Positions 1-6,330 are shown, counted from the stretch's first letter. The stretch: 7,094 nucleotides of DNA from Bacteroidota bacterium (GCA_030824295.1 JAVBYA010000441.1:1-7094); one strand, 5' to 3'. Notes: a model not told the origin generated them from the sequence alone. Numbers and translations: made by a program.

Positions 1-715
1 CCAGATAATAGAACGGCAGCACCACGAAGAACGCCTTGCTCGCATTGACCATCAGCAGCGGATACTTCACTACCAGACGCCACGCCAATGTGCCGACCGG
101 TCCGTACGAATAGCGCGTATAGAGCACCGTGAACCCGGCCCGCTGCAGTTTCGCCGTGATATCCTCAACGGAATAGCCGTCCCGCGCATGTTCCTCCACG
201 AAACTCTTATCCCCCTCCTGATGCACGTCCGAACCGCCCAGGTTGGACGGGGTGTGGATGAGCAGCCGTCCGCCCTTCTTCATTGCCGCATGGAAGTTCC
301 GGAAGACCAGTTCATCCTCCGCGATATGCTCCATCACATCCACGCTCAGGATGAAGTCGAACCGGTCCGTATGCGTCGGCACGGTCAGGTCTTCCACGCC
401 GAAGTTGACGGACGTGATCCCGGCGGCAGGGAAGAACTGCGTGCAGTCCGCGATGTAATCCTCTTTGACGTCGATGGCGTGGATGCGCGCACCGGGGAAA
501 TGCTTGGCGATGAAATACGAGTACTGACCGAACCCGCTCCCGGCATCGAACATCTGGAACGTCCCTTGTTTTCCGGAGAGGAGTTCTTTGAGTGCGCGCT
601 TCACATACCAGGTGCGGAGGAACATCACCCCGAGCAGCCAGTAGAAGAACTTGCGGAGGAATGTCGCCTTCTTGGCGACATCGCCGATGACATTCTTGAT
701 CGGATCGTACTGCAT
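1..715 (-). CDS. Class I SAM-dependent methyltransferase, C-terminus cut by window edge
   Basis: The frame is open from an ATG at 713-715 to the left window edge, giving 238 visible residues with no stop. Residues 56-63 read FDAGSGFG, the glycine-rich motif I that binds S-adenosylmethionine. The acidic residue ending the next strand is D82 (HAIDV). FDFILSVDVMEHI (119-131) and GGRLLIHTP (148-156) match the later motifs of the Methyltransf_11/23 type. Residues 24-33 and about 207-238 are hydrophobic, so the protein may sit against the membrane. The ATG lies one base after the stop of the CZB gene (TGA-G-ATG), and AAGGGAAG inside the end of that gene can serve as its ribosome binding site, so translation is probably coupled. 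The substrate is not readable from sequence. The glycosyltransferase neighbours suggest a sugar or glycolipid carrier, which is inference. The end of the protein lies outside the window. Confidence 0.88.
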   Translation of the reverse strand, partial: MQYDPIKNVIGDVAKKATFLRKFFYWLLGVMFLRTWYVKRALKELLSGKQGTFQMFDAGSGFGQYSYFIAKHFPGARIHAIDVKEDYIADCTQFFPAAGITSVNFGVEDLTVPTHTDRFDFILSVDVMEHIAEDELVFRNFHAAMKKGGRLLIHTPSNLGGSDVHQEGDKSFVEEHARDGYSVEDITAKLQRAGFTVLYTRYSYGPVGTLAWRLVVKYPLLMVNASKAFFVVLPFYYL

Positions 716-716
716 C

Positions 717-1172
717 TCAGAGCTTCCCTTGCTTTTTATAGATCGTGGAATAGAGTTCGATGATCTTCATCTGTACGCGCGACGAGTAGATGCTGACATC
801 GGAAGAGAGGATGTCGGCCGCCCGTTTCGCGTTGCCGTCCTTGTGTTCCAGGATGACCTTCGCTGCCGCCTGGTGGAACTTATCGTGCGCTTTCACCAGC
901 TCATGGTACTCATGCGTCTTGCCGAACTGCTGCGCCGAACTGCCGATCCAAGTGCCGAGAGCGCACTGGTCGTTGCGTCCTATCACTTCCGGATCCAGCT
1001 GTTCGGTACTGCTGCCGTCCAGCACGCGTTCCAGACGACCCTTCCAGCCGAGATGGGCGTCGATCACTTCTTTCATGTTCAGTCCCTCGAAGTTCTCCTC
1101 TCCCTCTTTGAACGTCAATGCACCGGCATCCTCACCGGCGACCTTCTGTTTCAACCAATTGATAACTCCCAT
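717..1172 (-). CDS. Stand-alone CZB (chemoreceptor zinc-binding) domain protein
   Basis: A 151-residue soluble protein without membrane segments. It carries the CZB signature: H40 in a helix (DAHLGWKGRLE), then NDQCALGTW (67-75) with C70, then H96 and H100 in AHDKFH. The H-30-C-26-H-4-H spacing is the 3-His/1-Cys zinc site known from CZB domains such as those of diguanylate cyclase DgcZ and chemoreceptor TlpD. In those families the domain senses zinc or thiol oxidants and is usually fused to an output domain. Here it stands alone, with about 30 polar residues in front and a basic helical end (about 125-151). It follows the GT4 gene by 24 nt, has AAAGGA 4 nt before the ATG, and its TGA is one base from the methyltransferase ATG. 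An acting role as zinc- or redox-responsive modulator of the glycan enzymes is inference. The domain call itself is strong. Confidence 0.88.
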   Translation of the reverse strand: MGVINWLKQKVAGEDAGALTFKEGEENFEGLNMKEVIDAHLGWKGRLERVLDGSSTEQLDPEVIGRNDQCALGTWIGSSAQQFGKTHEYHELVKAHDKFHQAAAKVILEHKDGNAKRAADILSSDVSIYSSRVQMKIIELYSTIYKKQGKL

Positions 1173-1176
1173 GATA

Positions 1177-1182
1177 TCCTTT
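1177..1182 (-). promoter_or_regulatory. Ribosome binding site of the CZB gene
   Basis: AAAGGA on the - strand, 4 nt before the ATG at 1170-1172. It lies in the 24-nt gap after the GT4 stop codon. It is one of the few clear Shine-Dalgarno sequences in this cluster and supports the chosen start. Confidence 0.55.
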
Positions 1183-1196
1183 ATGTGACAATAACA

Positions 1197-2333
1197 TTAG
1201 TGTTGCGGTGCGGTGCCGGCGGCGAGCTGTTCCACCGCATCGGCCATCGCTTCCCATGAATATTTCTTCCGCTCCTCGTTCGCTCCTGCCGCCAACTGCT
1301 CTTCCATCCCTTCGTCATAGAACCGGGCGATGGCGTTCGCCAATGCTTCCGGATCGTTCGGCGGGACGATCAGTCCGGAGCGTCCGTCGATCACCACCTC
1401 CGGCAGCGCGCCGACGTTCGTCGCGATGATGGGGGAGGAGAAGAAGTACGCGATCTGTGCAATGGCGCTCTGCGTGGCGGAGATGTACGGCTGCACCACC
1501 ACATCCGCGGCGGAGAAGTACGTATGGACCTTCTCGTTGGGGATATAGTCCGAGATCACCGTTGTGCAGTCGTCGATCCCCGCTTCGGTCATATGCGCAC
1601 GGTATTTCTCCTCGTCTCCGTAGAACTCTCCGCACACCAGCAACCGCACTTTCATCCGCTGCTTGAGGATCTTCATCGCGTCGATGAGTACGTGGAGACC
1701 TTTGTAGGGACGGATATAGCCGAAAAAGAGGATCACCTTCTCATCCGTGATGTTCAGCGCGCGTTTCGCCTCTGCTTTCGGGATGCGGTCCTTGAACAGC
1801 GAGAACATCGGCAGCGCCACGCGGCGGTACTTGGCCCCCGGGACGAACTGCTGCAGGTCCTTTTCCACCGAGGCGGACTGGGCGATGAAGTAGTCCGTGA
1901 ACATCGTCAGCCAGCGGGTGAAGAGCATATCGCCCGGACGCTTCTCGTGCGGGATCAGGTTATGCAGGATGGTGAGCGTCTTCGTCCGCTTGCTGCGGAG
2001 CATCATATGCAGCGTGCCGGAACTGGGGGCGAGGAACGGCAGCCAGAAGGTGGAGATGACGAGGTCCGCCTTCTCGCGGCGCAGCCGGTATCCATGATAG
2101 AGCCAGTTGAACGGATTGATCGAGTCGATGAGCGCCGTGCTCGGCACCGGGATGCCCGCTTCGCCGCTCTCCTCCTGCGTCTTGCCGGGGAAAAGGATCT
2201 TGGGATACTGCCGCGTGAAGTTGATGATCTTCACCTGATGGCCGCGGCGCGTCAGCTCCGTGTACAGCAGCGCGATAAAGTGCGCCATGCCGCCGCGGAG
2301 AGGGTATGCCGGACCGAACAGGAGGATTTTCAT
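1197..2333 (-). CDS. Glycosyltransferase family 4 (GT-B fold)
   Basis: A 378-residue protein, the normal length for a family 4 glycosyltransferase. The N-terminal domain opens with MKILLFGPAYPLRGGMAHF, the glycine loop of the acceptor-binding half. The C-terminal nucleotide-sugar half starts near residue 200 with ILFFGYIRPYKGLHVLIDAM, the usual 'G-x-l-x-x-x-K-G' segment with K211. It continues through DYIPNEKVHTYFSAADVVVQPY to PIIATNVGALPEVVIDGRSG (301-320) and PPNDPEALANAI. The E-x7-E catalytic region is replaced by ATQSAIAQIAY (286-296), a variant I recall from Bacteroidota GT4 enzymes. No signal peptide or membrane helix is evident, so it probably works at the inner face of the membrane. 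It likely adds one sugar to a lipid-linked glycan, since a GT2 polyprenyl-phosphate transferase lies upstream and a methyltransferase downstream. The sugar is unknown. The start is the ATG at 2331-2333. No Shine-Dalgarno is visible, and a hairpin ends 14 nt upstream. Confidence 0.9.
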   Translation of the reverse strand: MKILLFGPAYPLRGGMAHFIALLYTELTRRGHQVKIINFTRQYPKILFPGKTQEESGEAGIPVPSTALIDSINPFNWLYHGYRLRREKADLVISTFWLPFLAPSSGTLHMMLRSKRTKTLTILHNLIPHEKRPGDMLFTRWLTMFTDYFIAQSASVEKDLQQFVPGAKYRRVALPMFSLFKDRIPKAEAKRALNITDEKVILFFGYIRPYKGLHVLIDAMKILKQRMKVRLLVCGEFYGDEEKYRAHMTEAGIDDCTTVISDYIPNEKVHTYFSAADVVVQPYISATQSAIAQIAYFFSSPIIATNVGALPEVVIDGRSGLIVPPNDPEALANAIARFYDEGMEEQLAAGANEERKKYSWEAMADAVEQLAAGTAPQH

Positions 2334-2336
2334 AGT

Positions 2337-2347
2337 CGTTTAAAACG
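2337..2347. repeat. Small AT-rich inverted repeat before the GT4 start codon
   Basis: CGTTT and AAACG flank a single A, directly beside the larger hairpin and 3 nt from the ATG of the GT4 gene. On the - strand it reads CGTTTTAAACG and supplies the only U-run (4 U) behind the hairpin. It is too short to claim a function alone. Confidence 0.35.
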
Positions 2348-2375
2348 GTTGAGACGCAAACCGCTGCGTCTCAAC
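2348..2375 (-). terminator. Intercistronic hairpin between GT2 and GT4 genes; weak terminator, attenuator or processing stem
   Basis: GTTGAGACGCA (2348-2358) and TGCGTCTCAAC (2365-2375) form a perfect 11-bp stem around a 6-nt loop. It lies in the 70-nt gap between the GT2 stop (2404-2406) and the GT4 ATG. In the sense RNA (- strand) the stem is followed by CGUUUUAAAC, so the U-run is short and two bases off the stem. This makes full intrinsic termination doubtful and partial termination, mRNA stabilisation or control of GT4 translation equally possible. On the + strand no T-run follows. A perfect 11-bp stem with a short loop is very unlikely by chance in 7 kb. Confidence 0.6.
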
Positions 2376-2403
2376 GTGCATCATGATAGAAAAATGAAGA
2401 CGC

Positions 2404-3726
2404 TCAATTGATCTCTTCGCGGACCGAGTATTCCTTCTCCAGATGCTGGTTCTTGGTGATGAGCTCGCCGAGCAGTCCCATGGAGACGAACTGCACGCCG
2501 ACGATCACCATGATCAGACCGACGATGAAGAGGGGACGGTTGCTGAGCGGCATGCCGTTCATGAACTTCTCATAGACGAGCCAGCCGCTGATGATGAGTC
2601 CCGCCAGCGCGGAGAGGATACCCCAGCCGCCGAACAGATGGAGCGGGCGGGAGAAGTAGCGCGTGGTGAAGACGACCGTCAGCAGGTCCAGGAAGCCGCG
2701 CGAGTACCGCGCCATGCCGAACTTGGTCTTGCCGTAGCGGCGGGGACGATGGTTCACCACCGTTTCGCCGACGCGGAAGCCTGCCCAATGCGCGAGCGCC
2801 GGGATATACCGGTGCAGTTCACCGTACACATTCACACTCTTCACTACATCCAGTTTGTATCCCTTCAGACCGCAGTTGAAGTCGTGGATCTTGATGCCGG
2901 TGACCACCGAGGTGACGAAGTTGAAGAACTTGGAGGGGATGGTCTTGCCGAGCGGGTCCTTCCGGCGTTTCTTCCATCCGGAGACGACGTCGAGTCCGCC
3001 GCGCAGTTCCTTGATCAGGTTCGGGATCTCTGCCGGATCGTCCTGCAGGTCCGCATCCATCGTGATCACGAACTCTCCCTGCGCCTTCTGGAAGCCCACC
3101 TGCAGTGCTGCGCTCTTGCCGTAGTTGCGGCGGAAGCGGATCGCTTTGACGCGCGGGTTGCGGGACTTGAGTTCCTTCAGCACTTTGAACGAGTTGTCGG
3201 TGGAGCCGTCGTCCACAAAGATCAGTTCGTAGTTGCCCGGTACGCGGGCCAGGGAATTCTTCAGCTGTTCGTGCAGTTCACGCAGCGACTCGTCTTCGTT
3301 CAGCAGCGGGATGACGACGGAGACGGTGACGCGTCCGTTATTGGTCTGCGGCGCACGCTGTTCCTGTTGGCGTTCGGGACGCGGGTTCTGCTGGCGCGGC
3401 TGCTGCGGTTGGCGTTCCGGACGGGGCTGCTGCTGACGCTGCTGCGGCGCACGCTGCGGTGATGATTGTGGTTGAGATTGCGGTGCGGAAGGGGCTTCCT
3501 GTTCTTCCGGTTCCTTCTTCTCAGCGGCGACTGCTTCTTCGCCGAAGATGGAAGCGGGAAGCTCGTCCACTTTCTCTAACGATGAGAACTCTGAATCCGG
3601 TTTACGTTCCGGCCGGGGATATTTTCCCCGGAAGTTCTTGCGGCGGAACGGGTTATCCCGTTTTTGGGCGTTCTGCTGCGGTTCCGGCTGCTGCTCCGGA
3701 GCTTGTTCCGGTGTTTCTTCTGCCAT
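2404..3726 (-). CDS. Membrane-anchored family 2 glycosyltransferase (polyprenyl-phosphate sugar transferase type) with disordered Pro/Gln/Arg-rich N-terminal tail
   Basis: 440 residues in three parts. Residues 1-131 are low-complexity and rich in P, Q, R and E, with PRPER three times (near 37, 101 and 115). Residues 132-350 are a GT2 domain of the DPM1/GtrB/ArnC type: VSVVIPLLNEDESL, then FVDDGSTDNS (170-179), the nucleotide-sugar/metal motif DAD (224-226) in TMDADLQDDP, then HDFNCGLKGYK (281-291) and RRYGKTKFGMARY (329-341). Two hydrophobic helices follow at about 363-385 and 399-422, which anchor the enzyme with its catalytic face in the cytoplasm. Family members move a sugar from a nucleotide donor to polyprenyl phosphate. 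The exact sugar is not deducible. Typical members lack the long tail. No ATG, GTG or TTG start close to the catalytic domain would remove the tail, so I keep the ATG at 3724-3726, although no clear Shine-Dalgarno precedes it. It is the first gene of the - strand cluster. Confidence 0.9.
   Translation of the reverse strand: MAEETPEQAPEQQPEPQQNAQKRDNPFRRKNFRGKYPRPERKPDSEFSSLEKVDELPASIFGEEAVAAEKKEPEEQEAPSAPQSQPQSSPQRAPQQRQQQPRPERQPQQPRQQNPRPERQQEQRAPQTNNGRVTVSVVIPLLNEDESLRELHEQLKNSLARVPGNYELIFVDDGSTDNSFKVLKELKSRNPRVKAIRFRRNYGKSAALQVGFQKAQGEFVITMDADLQDDPAEIPNLIKELRGGLDVVSGWKKRRKDPLGKTIPSKFFNFVTSVVTGIKIHDFNCGLKGYKLDVVKSVNVYGELHRYIPALAHWAGFRVGETVVNHRPRRYGKTKFGMARYSRGFLDLLTVVFTTRYFSRPLHLFGGWGILSALAGLIISGWLVYEKFMNGMPLSNRPLFIVGLIMVIVGVQFVSMGLLGELITKNQHLEKEYSVREEIN
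3337..3726 (-). other. Coding segment for the disordered PRPER-repeat tail of the GT2 protein
   Basis: This stretch encodes residues 1-130. It starts acidic and Q/P-rich (TPEQAPEQQPEPQQ), then has a basic patch (RRKNFRGKYPRPERK, 28-42), then an acidic linker, and then a Q/P/R-rich part with two PRPERQ copies 14 residues apart. No hydrophobic segment or globular pattern is visible. The DNA shows matching CTG/GCGG-rich near-repeats around 3360-3470, so the tail may have grown by slippage or short duplications. The composition resembles basic disordered tails of RNA-binding proteins, but that likeness is compositional only. Confidence 0.75.
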
Positions 3727-4067
3727 GGCACGTGTAAATTGGGCCGTTCTTCGGGATCGTGACCACGTAATTTATCGGTGTGTGGCGGCACCCTGCTGCG
3801 ATCCAACTGCAAAAATCCCTGAACAACGACAATGGGAAAAAATCAATATCCCTTCAAAGTAGCACAAATCATGCAGAAATGCAATGGAATGAGCATTGCC
3901 GGACGGGGTGATATGTACCGGATGCTTCCAGGTATGATTAGACCACAACTGAGGAAGTTGGAAAGGATCACCAGACACATCATTCGATCGAATCGTCCGA
4001 TGCGGTCATTCTTGCATGAAACACCCAGCTCAACAAGCCTACGCTTCATACCTACGTGAATACGGTA

Positions 4068-4094
4068 TTGCTGGCGAGCCAAATGTTCTATAAT
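4068..4094 (+). promoter_or_regulatory. Candidate promoter for the T9SS-secreted protein gene
   Basis: A perfect TATAAT sits at 4089-4094. The best -35 match is TTGCTG at 4068-4073, with a short 15-bp spacer. A start near 4101 would give a leader of about 80 nt. The -10 is good and the -35 poor. Bacteroidota vegetative promoters often differ from this pattern, so the assignment is tentative. Confidence 0.35.
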
Positions 4095-4168
4095 ATTGAA
4101 TGGACTTCAACAGTTCTCCCGGGTATTATCAGGTACGGTCTCCGCGGTTGAAGTGTGATACTTGTCTT

Positions 4169-4173
4169 GAGGA
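4169..4173 (+). promoter_or_regulatory. Ribosome binding site that fixes the start of the T9SS protein
   Basis: GAGGA lies 8 nt before the ATG at 4182-4184. This favours that ATG over the in-frame GTG at 4155, which has no Shine-Dalgarno and would place nine extra residues before the signal peptide. Confidence 0.6.
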
Positions 4174-4181
4174 ATGCCGCT

Positions 4182-5516
4182 ATGAAATCTCTCCCGAAAT
4201 CCGCGTCACATCTTCTTCGATCGCTGTTGCTCCCTGTGATGCTCATTCCTTTCATTGGTTCGGGGCAGACGACTTGGAAGGAGGTCCTTCTTCCGGCAAC
4301 AACGTCAGCATTCACCATGATGGACTTTGCCGATTCGCTGAATGGTATCCTCTTCTCTGAGAATGGAACATACGCCATGACAGAGGACGGAGGAAATAGC
4401 TGGACGATCGATTCTGTGCATGTCTCGTGGCGGGTCACGCAGGTGAAGATGTTCCCGCCGAGGACCTGTTGGGTGATCACCAAGAAATATTACAACATCG
4501 ATACGGTACTGTATACAACGAGTGGAAAGGATTGGAACCATATCACCGCACCGGAATCGGTGAAGACTGCGTGGATCGGAGAGGCCGGTTTCTCATCACC
4601 GACAACGATCTGGCTTCCTTCGTTGAGTGGCATTTACCGGTCGGACGATGCCGGTGCAACGTGGTCGGTGAACAGACATGCATCAGGTATGTGGTGTTCG
4701 ATCGTCTTCGCCGATTCGCTGAATGGATATCTGGCCTTTCAGACCTCCGGTGTGGGCGGAGAGGTGTACGGCAACACATTTCAAACGGAGAACGGCGGCA
4801 GTACGTGGGATACCATCAAGCACGATCACATGCTCAGTTATCGGGCCATTCGGTTCTACACGCCGGCGGTCGGATATTATTACTCGCGCTGGGTCGGACT
4901 CGATGGAATGCCAAGTTATGGATACGTTGAGGCAACGTATGACGGCGGATTGACCCGGCACTCTATCCGATCCTATGACTATGGTGATATCTTCGGATGC
5001 ATCCTGTATCCTTCCGGCGGGCTCCTGCTCATCACCGAGAAGAATTCGCTGAAGCCGATGCCGTCGGACAGCACGAAGTTCACCATTGCAGCAGAATATA
5101 ACGGGTTGAAACTGGTCGATTTCGAATCGACCTCTGAACGGTCCAACTGGATCCTTGCCGCCGGTAACCGGCTCTTTCAAAGTATCGGCACTCCCACTGA
5201 GGTCCCCGGCAGGCAGACGATCGAACCTGGAGAGTATCGCCTCGAAGCGAACTATCCGAATCCGTTCAATCCAGAAACACATCTTGCGTATACAGTGGCA
5301 CAGCCGTCCCTTATCTCGATCACCATCTATGACATGCTCGGGAGGGAAGTGGACCGGGTGCTCGATGGCTATCGGGATGCCGGAATATATACCGCTGCAT
5401 GGAATGCCCGCACCTTCTCCAGCGGTGTCTATGTCGCGAGGATGGTGGCAATTCCGCAGGGAACCACCGCGGGCGGAGCTTTTACCGCAGCCAGAAAACT
5501 CATTCTGCAAAAATAA
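4182..5516 (+). CDS. Secreted Asp-box (BNR/Ycf48-like) beta-propeller protein with T9SS type A sorting domain
   Basis: 444 residues from the ATG at 4182. Residues 1-28 are a signal peptide (basic start, LLRSLLLPVMLIPFIG, likely cut near GSG-Q). The body has repeated Asp-box motifs of the S-x-D-x-G-x-T-W kind: TEDGGNSW (67-74), SDDAGATW (154-161), TENGGSTW (202-209), plus degenerate copies near 111-118 and 252-257. Each strong blade is near an 'F-A-D-S-L-N-G' segment (49-55 and 176-182). This is the layout of Ycf48-like/sortilin-type propellers, which act in protein or ligand binding. Residues 352-444 form a T9SS type A sorting domain: LEANYPNPFNPET, then ISITIYDMLGREV, AGIYTAAWNA, SGVYVARM and a final RKLILQK. 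In that system the domain is removed on export and the cargo is released or attached at the cell surface. The specific ligand or role is unknown. The next gene on the same strand starts 43 bp on. Confidence 0.9.
   Translation: MKSLPKSASHLLRSLLLPVMLIPFIGSGQTTWKEVLLPATTSAFTMMDFADSLNGILFSENGTYAMTEDGGNSWTIDSVHVSWRVTQVKMFPPRTCWVITKKYYNIDTVLYTTSGKDWNHITAPESVKTAWIGEAGFSSPTTIWLPSLSGIYRSDDAGATWSVNRHASGMWCSIVFADSLNGYLAFQTSGVGGEVYGNTFQTENGGSTWDTIKHDHMLSYRAIRFYTPAVGYYYSRWVGLDGMPSYGYVEATYDGGLTRHSIRSYDYGDIFGCILYPSGGLLLITEKNSLKPMPSDSTKFTIAAEYNGLKLVDFESTSERSNWILAAGNRLFQSIGTPTEVPGRQTIEPGEYRLEANYPNPFNPETHLAYTVAQPSLISITIYDMLGREVDRVLDGYRDAGIYTAAWNARTFSSGVYVARMVAIPQGTTAGGAFTAARKLILQK
4329..4726 (+). repeat. Two exact 17-bp direct repeats within the beta-propeller coding region
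   Basis: GCCGATTCGCTGAATGG occurs at 4329-4345 and again at 4710-4726, 381 bp apart (127 codons) and in the same frame. Both encode ADSLNG with the same codons. They mark equivalent places in two propeller blades and suggest blade duplication or recent homogenisation. The intervening DNA is diverged. Confidence 0.7.
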
Positions 5517-5559
5517 TTGCGAACCGCATGCCGGCGGGAAAGGGTAGGTCCGTGAATCG

Positions 5560-6330
5560 ATGAGAAACAGGAGTGTCGTGCTCGTTCGAACGATCGTCGT
5601 CGTATCGCTGTCTTTTACCGCACTACTCGTTAACGGCTGCGTGATCGGATATCCGGCAGCGGAGTATCAGTCCGCCGAGGTGATGCCGCAGGAAGAGAGC
5701 AGCGTGACGATCGGGTATGCCGGGCTGCGGTATCGGACCGCCGTGACGGCTCAGGACGAGATCGGTGTATCGGCATGGAGTCTGAACTTCCCGTTCTATC
5801 TGTTCAAACCGAAATACTACGATATCGGACTGCAGATGAATTACAAACACCGGTTCACCTCCGGCAGGTCACGGCATGCGCTGGCATTCATCGCGTCCGG
5901 TTCCGTGTACAAAGCATTCGTCAGTGAATTCGTGCTGGGGGGTGATGACGGGGCCGCGACACGATACCGGTATCTCGGTTTCAGTGCGACGTCCGGTCTT
6001 CTCTATTCGTATCGGTTCGGTACATGGATCGATGAGGACGATCTGCCGTTCGTTCGTCTTCCGGAATGGCTGATGTCGGCACACACGATCTACGGCGGGG
6101 TGAAGGGTGGGATGATGAGCGGCGGGATCTCGGTCCAACGGACGGCAGGGCTTGCCGGAACGGAGGAACAGCAGCGGGACCTCTTCATACTGCCGTTCGG
6201 CGGGATCGCCGGAGGAACGGGCGAATGGACGGCCTTCATTGAAGTGCATCCGCTCGTACTGATGAATACCTGGGAACGCCGCTACCGGCGGATCACGACC
6301 ATCACAACGGGGATCTCGTACGGTTTCTGA
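5560..6330 (+). CDS. Predicted outer-membrane lipoprotein, beta-strand rich, unknown function
   Basis: 256 residues, family not recognised. The first 27 residues have a basic start, a hydrophobic core (VVLVRTIVVVSLSFTALLV) and a lipobox-like LVNG-C with C27 as the predicted lipidated cysteine. The Asn at -2 is not typical. The rest alternates polar and hydrophobic residues in strand-like blocks rich in G, Y and F: YDIGLQMNYKHRF, HALAFIASGSVY, YLGFSATSGLLYSYRFG, IYGGVKGGMMSGGISV and FGGIAGGTGEWTAFIEV. It ends in ITTITTGISYGF, and a terminal Phe is common in outer-membrane barrels. An outer-membrane protein with a barrel-like domain and a lipid anchor is inferred from this. The start is ATG 5560. 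TAGG 11 nt upstream is a weak ribosome binding site. It probably shares a transcript with the T9SS-secreted protein 43 bp upstream, and could be its surface partner, but nothing in the sequence proves interaction. Confidence 0.7.
   Translation: MRNRSVVLVRTIVVVSLSFTALLVNGCVIGYPAAEYQSAEVMPQEESSVTIGYAGLRYRTAVTAQDEIGVSAWSLNFPFYLFKPKYYDIGLQMNYKHRFTSGRSRHALAFIASGSVYKAFVSEFVLGGDDGAATRYRYLGFSATSGLLYSYRFGTWIDEDDLPFVRLPEWLMSAHTIYGGVKGGMMSGGISVQRTAGLAGTEEQQRDLFILPFGGIAGGTGEWTAFIEVHPLVLMNTWERRYRRITTITTGISYGF

Larger units (their letters stand above)
3727..4181. other. Divergent intergenic region without a convincing gene
   Basis: About 455 bp separate the GT2 start (- strand) from the T9SS-protein start (+ strand). 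The stretch is visibly less GC-rich than the flanking genes. Frames of 68-79 codons exist on both strands, but they overlap one another, show no family resemblance and lack good ribosome binding sites. Visible elements are a TATAAT facing right (4089-4094), a 12-bp palindrome ATTCGATCGAAT (3982-3993) and a 6-bp inverted repeat GCAATG/CATTGC (3881-3899). The palindrome and the small inverted repeat are within chance expectation for 7 kb. I see no convincing promoter for the - strand operon, although it should lie here. Confidence 0.6.

Noticed and set aside
188..763. Open frame of 191 codons on the + strand opposite the methyltransferase
   Set aside because: The - strand frame has methyltransferase motif I (FDAGSGFG) and is open throughout. 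The + frame shows no recognisable features and crosses the boundary of two real genes.
1524..2411. Long open frame of 295 codons on the + strand opposite the GT4 gene
   Set aside because: It is the antisense shadow of a clear glycosyltransferase. Its translation is rich in R, H, E and V without any domain pattern, as expected opposite GC-rich codons.
2443..3462. Open frame of 339 codons on the + strand opposite the GT2 gene
   Set aside because: It has shadow composition and no motifs, while the - strand frame carries the full GT2 domain with DAD motif and membrane helices.
3982..3993. 12-bp palindrome ATTCGATCGAAT as an operator
   Set aside because: One or two perfect 12-bp palindromes are expected by chance in 7 kb, and no second copy or promoter overlap supports it.
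3832..4082. Small open frames of 68-79 codons on both strands in the divergent spacer
   Set aside because: They overlap each other, have poor or non-ATG starts without ribosome binding sites, and show no coherent composition.
5114..5132. Perfect 8-bp stem with 3-nt loop (GGTCGATT-TCG-AATCGACC)
   Set aside because: It lies inside the coding region for LVDFEST, has no T-run, and a stem of this size is expected about once by chance in a window this long.
4683..5510. Open frame of 275 codons on the - strand opposite the T9SS protein
   Set aside because: The + strand frame has a signal peptide, Asp-box repeats and sorting domain. The antisense frame has none of these and no ribosome binding site.
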